This document shows positions 55,413 to 64,000 of a DNA stretch of 64,000 bases, piece by piece. The notes under the pieces are model-generated. The model was not told the DNA's origin. It was given only the letters and a program-made list of their open reading frames with translations, and ran no database searches. The DNA is from Pseudophaeomoniella oleicola (taxonomy: Eukaryota; Ascomycota; Eurotiomycetes; Phaeomoniellales; Phaeomoniellaceae): assembly GCA_003868215.1 (NCBI GenBank), contig QWDQ01000033.1, positions 220,324 to 284,323 on the forward strand. The letters are read 5' to 3'. Position 1 is the first letter of the stretch, and every line of letters begins with the position of its first letter. A program made the position numbers and the translations under genes.

Positions 55413-57169
55413 TCAGGTCAGTATCAAAACATCAACTTCCAGTGGGCCCAGTCCATACTTGGAAAGTTGGTTGGTGCCATGCACATGCCAACCACTAGCA
55501 CTACCCCAGACTGTCTGGGTGATGGCCGTGACAGAAGCAGGCAGTGTGAGGATAACGGTCCCGTTGACTGCGGTGTAAGCCTCATTTACAATGCCAACCA
55601 TGATGCTGCCGTTGTACTGCCAGGCTGACGCGTCGATGCTCGAAGCTGAGGTAGCATTCGAGACGGAGACAGGGATCGTTTGTAAGGGAAGAGAGTTCAA
55701 CAAGAACGACGCAGCGGTGCCTCTTGTGATAGCAGTGGCGTATGCAGATGTTGCGTTGCCCAGCTCATCGCTGCTTGGGTAGATCCATGTCGATATCCCC
55801 ATCGCATGATGGTTGATAGCGAGTTGTTGCATCACCACTTCCTCCACCCCCGTTGGATACCTCGGCCAGTAGGTGTCGTTTCCGAACCCTTGTGGAGCAG
55901 CCCATATGGGCTTATGCTGTCGATAATCCTCCTGATATGCGCGCAGGATATCTATCCGTGTAGGCACATCACTGACAGAGCCGATGCACCCATCACATCC
56001 ACAGTCGCCTTGATCCCAGGTGCACGGGGTATCGTATTGAGTAGACCATGTAGCGTTGATGCCTATTGGATAAGCATCTTCGAGTATGATGTCTGCTCCA
56101 AGTGAATACGCCTCGTAATAGAAGTCAATGCAGTTCAAAACCAAGCTAACGGGATGGTACGGATTCAATGCCTTGATCTGGTTGTAGGCAATCTGCGTTG
56201 AATTCAGAGGGTAAGACCATCCATCAGGTTCATCAGCAGTATACCACATGAGAAGACAAGTACGATTCAGGTACTGCGAGACTTGAGAAGTAACAAGACT
56301 CGAGTTCATGTATGTACCCCGCATGTCGTAGACGAGATAAAGCCCGATTTCTTCCATCCGGTCCAGGAATGTATCGAAGGCAGGTTGTGCAAACGGTGAT
56401 GTTAGGTTGCTATCGTCAGGGACAAAATGTATGAAGTTGTAGCCGGCATCAAGGTAAGCATTGGCATTGTCAGGGTTGCTTGTGATACCGGAGTTCGCAT
56501 ACCAACCGTAAGGAAAGAGTTGCGTCCATGCCGTCAGATCTGACGCTCTGGCAACGAGGAGCCCCTCGAACAGATTGTCGATTTTCGTGACACTGCCGGA
56601 TGAGGGATCTGGAAGGTAGGAGAGATGTGTATGAGCCGTGAATACCTGTGTGGTCCCCGGCGCTGTCAAAGAAATAGTAATGTCATAAGGTGTGCTCCGG
56701 GGACTCAAAGAGGACAATGAAAAGAAAACCTCATTGGATGTCGAGTCGAGAGAGGCACCACCGGTAGCAAGTGTAACACTTCTATTACCAGAGACCGTGA
56801 TGGTGAAGTTCAGCACAGCAGTGGTACTATTCAATCCATGGTAGGCGACGCCATGGTAATTCGAAAGCGGAACGTCTACAATGAACGACCCGGAACTCTC
56901 GGACTCCAAGTAAAGATTATATCGCGGTTGTATAGAAAGATCCAGTAACGGGGTGGATGAAAAGGTAGGGTTCGGAGTCTGACCTCCGGGGTCTTGTGGT
57001 GCAAGACTGTCTCTGCTGTTAGATCTCATGAAGCAATACCGCCGGCATCATCTCACTTAGGCTCGTATGGTTTTCCACACCAAGAATTCCCAAACGGCGT
57101 GAAGGCGTTGACGCAGTTGCTGGTCACAAGTCCGGCCAGGACGAACACATCAAGTCGAAATCGGCGCAT
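55413..57169 (-). CDS. Secreted glycoside-hydrolase-like (TIM-barrel) protein
   Basis: Two exons (57169-57057 and 57006-55413, 50-base intron) encode 568 residues. The small first exon supplies the signal peptide (MRRFRLDVFVLAGLVTSNCV, cleavage probably after NA) and NSWCGKPYEP, joined to NLAPQDPGGQTPNP. Residues about 60-200 are a beta-rich domain. From about 210 a TIM-barrel-like order of segments appears: GYNFIHFVPDDSN, LDRMEEIGLYLVYDMRG, CLLMWYTADEPDGWS (a candidate acid/base Glu), YHPVSLVLNCIDFYY, GADIILEDAYPIG, KPIWAAPQGFGNDTYWP and HHAMGISTWIYPSSDE. A C-terminal beta domain closes it. Many N-x-S/T sites and a Cys-rich CTWDQGDCGCDGC loop fit an extracellular protein. I cannot name the CAZy family or substrate. 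Calling the gene from the second exon alone would lose the secretion signal. Confidence 0.8.
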
Positions 57170-58153
57170 TTTGATAACGAGCTACACATCTCCCTGAAGA
57201 ACTTCACTGCCTCAAGTTACCTTACAGACCTTATGTATCCGAGAAGAGAGGGAACCTGGGCCAGATAAGCACAACAATAGCTCAAATACATGGGAAGGGT
57301 CCCCCAATACTACATAATATAGGAGGTATACACTGATTCATCGATTATCTGCTGAAGTCTAGGGTTCTTCCGGAGCTAGAGACCGTGGTTATTAGAGCTC
57401 ATCCCCGTTATCATCGCCTAGGAGAAATTGCATGTCGATCAAAAGCAGACCTCTGACCTCGGTTGGCCTACATAACATCCGCGACTTCCTGTGACCATGA
57501 GAAGCAGGTAACGTTACCTGTGCTTCCATTAAATGCCTACCACACGAGCACGGAACGTCGGAGCATAATGTCAGATATGAGTTGTTTCCATATTATGCGA
57601 TTCTTCGTTCTCTCGGAATCTATCTCACGTTGATCCCGGATGTTCTTACTGTAGTATTATCACGTAGTATATGATCAGTACATCCATTACATACTTCTAC
57701 GTAGTACGCAACAGCCCCCCACCTTCAATGCAACGGTTCAAGTGTACGTAGTATAGACTGCCGGCTCTACGCTTGATGATCCGAGACTCTTGTGGGGTTA
57801 CGTTCACATGTCACCTCATAGTAAAATCACACATGGATTACTTTGCACTGTTGCTCCATGATATTGGGAGAGGTTATTACATTGGTATTGGTATGCTAAC
57901 TTAACGCTGATACTTTCACCGCCCATAATGCGCGTGGAAGAGAACAATCAAACAATGCCACCATAGCCATCATGGTACAGGCAAGCATCCCTCTTCTCTA
58001 AAAACATGAATCGTTTCGAGGATTCGGACTGGGATCCTTCACCTTCGGCACCAAGTCTCGCAGCCGCGAAGTCCAAAGCTCTTACCAAGAACGCCCCTTT
58101 GTCATTGACATGAGAGGCCCATTGAAGCCGACTTACCACCCGACATATATCGA
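57170..58153. other. Intergenic region with TACGTAGTA words
   Basis: 984 bases between the start of the TIM-barrel-like gene and the noxD stop. Two TACGTAGTA words (57698-57706, 57745-57753) and a near copy at 57661 lie here. The minus-strand frame 57948-58193 runs into noxD in another frame and is judged spurious. Confidence 0.5.
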
Positions 58154-58649
58154 CTAAGCCTTGCCTCTTGGAATCCTTCTTGGTATCGTCCATGGTTCAG
58201 CGCAGACGACCTCACCCTCGCTATATCCCCAGAAGTATGCAACCATCCCAATGACGTAATATATCGCCGGGTTCGTGGCCTGATACAGCAACGCTGCTGC
58301 TAGGGCAAACAACGGATACACAACTAGCCTCGCCTCGATCGATCGATGTATCATTGTCCCAGCGATGGGCTTGAGTGGCCATTCGAATGCGACTGTGGCC
58401 AGGCCGAAGAGTAGATTCAATATCTGGAGAATGGGAAACGGTTTGACGGCTCCATCAAGGTTGTGGGTAAGAAAATCCCAGAATATCTTGGGCCAAAAGA
58501 ACCCTTCTATTGCGGCGCCTACCTGATCTGATGAAACGGGAGATGTTAGTTGTCCGGTCTTCCGAAAAAAAGAGATCACGATGGCACGTACAAGCTCCCG
58601 CAGTAAGAATGATGAGTCGTGCCCAGTGGTTCTTGATCAGTTTACCCAT
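58154..58649 (-). CDS. noxD: NoxD/PRO41 small membrane protein (p22phox counterpart)
   Basis: Two exons (58649-58592 and 58527-58154, 64-base intron) encode 143 residues. PRO41/NoxD was described in Sordaria, Podospora and Botrytis as an ER membrane protein needed for NoxA (Nox1) function, and is regarded as the fungal counterpart of p22phox. Visible features: start MGKLIKNHWARLIILTAGAY, then AAIEGFFWPKIFWDF and GAVKPFPILQILNLLFGL, and four hydrophobic segments at about 11-30, 50-67, 87-101 and 106-121. Two short matches to p22phox support the link: F-E-W-P at 67-70 (LEYP in human) and G-E-V-V-C-A-E-P-W at 124-132 (GEQWTPIEP in human). The short basic tail RRIPRGK replaces the long Pro-rich p22phox tail. 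The gene faces noxA across a 2.9-kb intergenic region. Confidence 0.85.
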
Positions 58650-61542
58650 GGTGCCTGTAAGATGTCTAATCTAAGTTGGAGGTAGACGGCGGTTGTCTTG
58701 TTGGTAGGAATAATGATGATGATGATGGTGGTGGTGATCCAATTAAGATGATATAATGAATGTCAAGGCCGGCCGGCGGCGAAGTTCGAATCGAAAGAGA
58801 GGCGAAGGTCGGTGAAAGGGAGCGTATTCAAGCTCGTCGTCGTGGTCAGTTATTCGCACAGCGAAACGGCTTGACCTCTTTCAAATCACCTTCCAAGCAT
58901 GCGAGGATGCCAGGGTATATGAGAGCAGTCTGATAGACCTTCTTGACAATATTAACGGAGTAATGGTCGTGTATGTCAATGCAGTGAGTGTTATCCACCT
59001 AGTCGATCAATGCTGCTGTGTCGAGTGATCCTGAGACGACAGTTCCTGAGCGGAAATCGGGCGAAGCGAGCATGAAAACATGAAGTGTTACAGAATCCGA
59101 TCTTGCCTCGGAGGGGGGACAATGGCGAGATGATAGGGCATTGACAGTCACTTCACCGCATTGCTACTCATCGTGTGTGACCATCAATGGTCTGCTGTGG
59201 CGTACAGCCACCCCTGTACACACCTACACATCTTTTCGACTTAGACTGCGATCTGGGCGGCACTGGGGAACAGACCATGCAGGGTCGAGGGCACATCGAT
59301 TGGACGAATCACCTCTCAGGCACAGCATCAATGGCTGGGATTGGATGCGGTTGGGTGAAAGGATCAACACGGTTGTATGATGTCGACCGGGACAATGGAG
59401 GTAAGAAGATAGTGGAGGAGGGTGATGGAGGGCGATAGAGGGGTCTGGTTCGATGTGCACATCCAGGCAAAGCGAGGAACACGCCAATGATCAATCATAG
59501 GCGCCAAGGGTCAATCATAGGCGCCAAGGGTCAGGGATGCGACGAATGATGTTGGAGAGTAGGGTGTTCTGAGACCGATCTGAGGCGTCTTCGCCTGTAA
59601 GTCTTAACTAAATGGGGGTTAGAGAGCGGATACACGCCTACTACGGGTATGCAATCACTCACAGTCTCGCAGTATCACCTTTTGTGCACTTGCAGCGACA
59701 GGCACTATTCCAAGGTTTGATCATGACCCGGATTCCATGCAGCAGAAGACGCCAGCAATCGTCAACAATAGTGTCTTTCTTGACTTGGGCGCTTACATGA
59801 CTGTTGCTATAGGATCACCAGAGCTCGCTACTGTGACTTTTGCTCCATGTTACGTCGTCCTCCGTCCGGGAAAACGAATGGCATTGCTTCCTTCGCTCTG
59901 TTAATCGAGACTATCGGCTACAGTCATTGATTCATAGGTGCCCAAGAGGAGAGTGACAGGTTGTGACGGTGAAAGAACACGGGCATGTCCAGCCAGCTAA
60001 ACGGTGCATCTTGACCTTAAATTAGAACACTTTCGCTAAACAGTTGATGGTTAAGGTACGTAGTAGGTAAGATATTGCCCTGGGTGATGAGCAAGATGAA
60101 TTGGATAATTGCACGTCTTCAACAATGTAGAGTGTAGAGTGTAAAGTGTAGATTATAGGATACCTACACGTACCTACCTTAGTTGACTAGGTGTTCACCT
60201 GATGTATTATCCCAGATATCTACTGAAAAGTCAAGGACAAATAATGTTCCGTATGTTGATAGTATTGCTATTAAGTCACTGCTAGATCAACTAAGGTAGT
60301 TGGGGTTCCTCTTGTCTGCTAAAATTGGGTACAAAGTTGACCAAGTCACATCCCATCAGCGGTTACATTCGCTCTACACCGCCCATACATGCATAGTCTC
60401 TCTCTGCATGGAGCCAATCATGCAAAGAAGATCAATCCAAGTCATGAGCTTTGATGTCTGGCAACCGGCGTCGACCCAGCATCCAGCCTCTATCACGGTG
60501 AATCATCCGTCTCTGTGTGATCACCCCCGCCTTCTCATCTGCTTCCAGTCGAATTGGCAATGGAGGAGACTCAACGCAATGTCATCGTCGTCTGCCTCTG
60601 TAAACCTTCTCACCATTTCTTCTTTTGCATAGATCAACACATATAATCTCCAGGTGCATTTTGCGTGAACTCATTGCAAAAGTCGCTGAAACACATCACC
60701 AGTTTGAACTTACTCCGTACATCAGAGGCCATTTCCTGATCTGGTCTAGCAAGTGACCCCTGGTCGCATATCAACCATACTGAAGCACTACTCGTATGAG
60801 ATCTCTCAGACATCGTTGACAGAGCCTCAACGTCCCGACAATCTCGAAGTGTCATTTCAGCCGTCACTACGAACATCCTGCAACGCCCAGCCGTTTGACC
60901 TAGCAGTTACCGAGTCCACGGAATCAAGCCATTTTAGATCTTCCTCTTGGCTCCATCATCACAACCATAATGCTTCTTCGCCTATGATCGCTTCTGCCAT
61001 TTGAAGCGTTCTCTGTTTCCTGTCGTACCCGGAACGTCAGACTACAAGCAGCGTGCTTGAGAAAACGCCTCTTTGGTGATCCCTACTGGATCTATCTGGC
61101 GATACCGATCAACCTCAGCGAAAATTATCGGTCCTCCCGCAAACGAGAGACGCTCTCCCAACCCATCTTATCACCAGCGGAGCCGTTGAGATCATCCTGT
61201 TCCACCGGCTGGACGCTTGTCCGTTGATAGTCCATTCTCATCCAAGTAGAAGTCCTTGCATCTTTCACCTTTTAATACCTGAACCTATCCCTCCGCCCAC
61301 ATTTAGTCTTGGTTCAGGTCTGCAGGACAACCTCTACAACATTGTGCTCGAGCCTTCTTTCCTCTTCGGTCGTTCACTTCTCTTGTACCTGGCGGCGCCA
61401 GTATACTTGGTCCAACGCGGACATTTCAACTAATATTTCCATCGCTGGTCGACGATCCTATTTCGAACCTGCTTCCAAATCACCAAATACGACTTATTCC
61501 TGACATATCTAATAATATTGTCATTTCTCGACACTTTACAAA
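58650..61542. promoter_or_regulatory. 2.9-kb divergent intergenic region between noxD and noxA
   Basis: This 2893-base region separates the two start codons and must contain both promoters. It holds a perfect 20-base tandem duplication (59491-59530), a TACGTAGTA word at 60057-60065, and several GTAGAGTGTAGAGTGTA-type short repeats near 60127-60150. Many stop codons in all frames argue against a gene. The last 330 bases before noxA are C/T-rich in places (61330-61400), as in a transcribed leader. Confidence 0.6.
59491..59530 (+). repeat. Perfect 20-base tandem duplication
   Basis: The unit TCAATCATAGGCGCCAAGGG occurs twice in direct succession within the noxD-noxA intergenic region. Confidence 0.9.
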
Positions 61543-63301
61543 ATGGGGGCTTCTCTAAAATCCCATTTTGCTGGCTCGAAGATCATCTTCTATGTTCTCT
61601 TCTGGTCATTGCACTGGGGGTTGTTTGCGTTGGGATGGTATGTCTCGCTCTCAGTCTGTGTTGGGGGATGAAAGCTTACAGAATAACAGGATCAAGCAAG
61701 CTGATGACAAGAGGCTAGCGGCTCTCAATGGTCTCAAGTTCTCCGTCTGGATCTCTCGAGGTGCTGGACTTGTTCTGTCTGTCGACGGATTAATGATTCT
61801 GCTTCCTATGTGTAGGACCATATTACGGGTTGTCCGACCTAAAATCAAATGGTTACCGCTGGACGAAAGCCAGTGGTTCCATCGACAAGTCGCGTATGCT
61901 TTGCTCTTGTTCACGATAATACACACCTCAGGGCACTACGTCAATTTCTTCAACGTCGAGAAGACACAAGTCCGACCAGAGCTGGCCGTCCAGATCCACT
62001 ATACGCAGGCTGGTGGCATCACAGGCCATATCATGCTTCTTTGCATGCTGCTCATGTACACCACAGCTCACTACAAAATCAGGCAGCAATCATTCGAGAC
62101 ATTTTGGTATACGCACCATCTGTTCATCCCATTCATGCTTGGCCTTTACACCCACGCAACAGGTTGTTTCGTGCGTGACTCGGTCGACCCATTCTCACCT
62201 TTGGCAGGAAAGCCATTCTGGAACCATTGCTTGGGTTATGAAGGATGGAGATGGGAACTTTGGGGAGGTGGCTTGTATCTTATTGAACGCCTCTACCGCG
62301 AAGTTCGTGCTCGACGTGAGACTGAGATCATCAAGGTTGTCAGACATCCATATGGTGAGACTGCTTGAACCTAACCAGACTACAAACACCCACTGACGGA
62401 ATCTACTACAGATGCGATGGAAATTCAGTTCCGAAAACCCAGCATGAGATATAAGGCCGGTCAATGGTTGTTCCTGCAAGTCCCCTCTGTGTCAGCCCAA
62501 CAGTGGCATCCATTCACGATCACATCGTGCCCATTCGATCCATATATCAGTGTGCATGTCCGCCAAGTGGGTGACTTCACTCGGTCTCTTGGTGACGCCT
62601 TAGGCTGCGGCCCGTCCCAAGCCAAAGCTTATGACGGTCTGGATCCCATGGGCATGTATGAAATCGCCTTACAAAATGGCCAGCAGATGCCGAAACTGCG
62701 CATCGACGGCCCTTACGGAGCTCCTGCTGAAGATGTGTTTGACAACGAAATCGCCGTTCTGATCGGTACTGGCATCGGTGTCACCCCGTGGGCGTCTATA
62801 CTGAAGAACATCTGGCATTTACGTAGCGGGCCCAACCCACCCCAACGTCTCCGCCGTGTAGAGTTTATCTGGGTCTGCAAAGATACGACTTCCTTCGAAT
62901 GGTTCCAAACCCTCCTCTCCTCCCTCGAAGCCCAATCTGCGTCCGCCGCCTCTTCAGTTGGTGGACCCGAATTCCTCCGCATCCACACCTACCTAACCCA
63001 AAAGCTCGACCAAGACACGGCCGCCAACATCTACCTCAACAGCGTCGGCGCTCAAGTCGATCCCTTGACCGAACTCAAGACACGCACCAACTTCGGGCGA
63101 CCGGACTTCAAGCGTCTCTTCTCCGCCATGCGCGACGGTCTGACTGACCAGACCTACATGTCCGGTCTCTCAGGTTCAATTACCACCGATGTCGGTGTAT
63201 ACTTTTGCGGCCCCAGCGCCGCTGCTCGGGATATCAAGGTGGCAGCGAAATCCAGTTCTTCGAGAGACGTCAAGTTCAAATTCTGGAAGGAACATTTCTA
63301 G
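61543..63301 (+). CDS. noxA: NADPH oxidase NoxA (Nox1)
   Basis: Three exons (61543-61637, 61690-62354, 62412-63301) encode 549 residues, the usual NoxA length. NoxA transfers electrons from NADPH through FAD and two haems to O2, making superoxide for sexual development, hyphal fusion and infection structures. The start MGASLKSHFAGSKIIFYVLF is joined by the first intron to FALGW-IKQADDKRLAALNG. Haem-ligand helices carry FHRQVAYALLLFTIIHTSGH (near 95-115) and FETFWYTHHLFIPFMLGLYT. The FAD motif QWHPFTIT is near 285, the NADPH-binding IGTGIGVTPWASILKN near 371, a second nucleotide-site CGPSA near the end, and the terminal KFWKEHF matches NOX C-termini. There is no N-terminal EF-hand (excludes NoxC) and no NoxB-type N-terminal extension. 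All key residues look intact. Its partner noxD lies head-to-head upstream. Confidence 0.95.
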
Positions 63302-64000
63302 TCTACTTTTTTTTTAAAAAGAAAAAAAAAAACGTATAGCCCCTTGGTGTATATCCCTCTTTTGTGTACGTGTATCGACCCAATTCGAAATTTTTCTCCT
63401 AAAGATTCTTGCCCTATAAACCTCTCACTTTTCTTACCCTTGAGAGATTGAACAAACGACGTGTAACAAATTACAACAGAGACTCTACTACGGGGGGGAA
63501 AAGGCTAGTTTATTTGTCTTTCCCTTTGTGTCTGTCTTACGCTATGTAATTAGTGATAATTAGATGGGGGGAAACAAGGGAATGAACGAACGAACGAATG
63601 AATGAATCAAGAATATCCATTTAGTAGTTAGTTTCTTAATGTACATACGCAGATGGGGGGGCAGGAGAGATGATGTAAAGAAGTTAATTAACACAGTCCT
63701 TCTGCTTCTCCTCCACCTTCATCCTCCCTCTCTGGGTATCTCTTACGTACATATATACATACATATGTACCTACCTTCATAGTAGTAGTAGCCACCCCAT
63801 CGATATCTCAACAACCAAAAAGGATTACATCTGGAGATTCTATTCATTAATGATTCCCTTGGACGTCATGAATATATATGTATATCTTTGTTGTGGCAGG
63901 CATGAGTCGTAGATCACCGAGGGTACGTAGTGCCACCAGTAGGTCCTACGGGTGTCAAGGGACTAGAGGTGGTACTATTGTAACCATAGCTTGAGGACGA
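63302..64000 (+). other. noxA 3' region with T/A run
   Basis: 699 bases after noxA. A T9-A5-G-A11 stretch (63307-63332) begins six bases after the stop codon and could form a short A/T hairpin. A GAAC/GAAT tetranucleotide run lies near 63585-63605. No gene seen up to the window end. Confidence 0.5.

Noticed and set aside
57948-58193. Minus-strand 81-codon frame downstream of noxD
   Set aside because: It overlaps the end of noxD in another frame and shows no conserved features; noxD already has a complete conserved C-terminus.

Overview
The window looks like chromosomal DNA of a filamentous ascomycete (Pezizomycotina). Genes lie on both strands with no operons. Most carry short GT-AG introns of about 50-90 bases, with donors such as GTAAGT and GTACGT. 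The products include families typical of this group: an NADPH oxidase A, a LaeA-like methyltransferase, a type 2 polysaccharide synthase, small secreted proteins and an INO80 Ies4 subunit. I cannot fix the class from sequence alone. No rRNA, tRNA, CRISPR array or intact transposon was seen.

Layout. 0-8.4 kb is a housekeeping block: the 3' end of ribosomal protein S5 (uS7), a truncated pogo-type transposase that keeps only its DNA-binding half, the 60S biogenesis factor SDA1, and a 1298-residue protein that I read as a divergent coilin. 8.8-12.6 kb holds a mitochondrial Rieske/AIF-type oxidoreductase and the recombination cofactor Sfr1/Mei5. 13.5-17.2 kb is a divergent pair of methyltransferase genes (LaeA-like and a COMT-like O-methyltransferase). 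18.1-26.1 kb has INO80 subunit Ies4, the GID-complex scaffold Gid1/RanBPM (SPRY-LisH-CTLH-CRA), an NTF2-like protein and a second SPRY protein. 26.1-32.1 kb is gene-free and leads to a GT2-family polysaccharide synthase (32.1-33.7 kb). 35.8-40.0 kb is a divergent MFS transporter / metallo-beta-lactamase-fold pair. 40.6-46.9 kb is sparse and holds two secreted-protein genes. 46.9-57.2 kb holds a vacuolar-type Ca2+/H+ exchanger, an EXD1-like protein with a degenerate exonuclease site, a soluble phosphatidylserine decarboxylase-like enzyme and a secreted TIM-barrel-like protein. 58.1-63.3 kb holds a divergent pair: the small membrane protein NoxD/PRO41 (p22phox counterpart) and NADPH oxidase NoxA.

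The two most interesting points are the head-to-head linkage of noxD and noxA, two parts of one membrane enzyme, and the coilin-like protein, which joins a coilin-type N-terminus to a C-terminal region resembling the coilin atypical Tudor domain. The intergenic DNA is also strongly enriched in two palindromic words, TACGTAGTA and TACCTAGGTA, which I did not see in coding sequence. Multi-exon models were built by hand from splice signals, frame continuity and family conservation; every exon sum is divisible by three.
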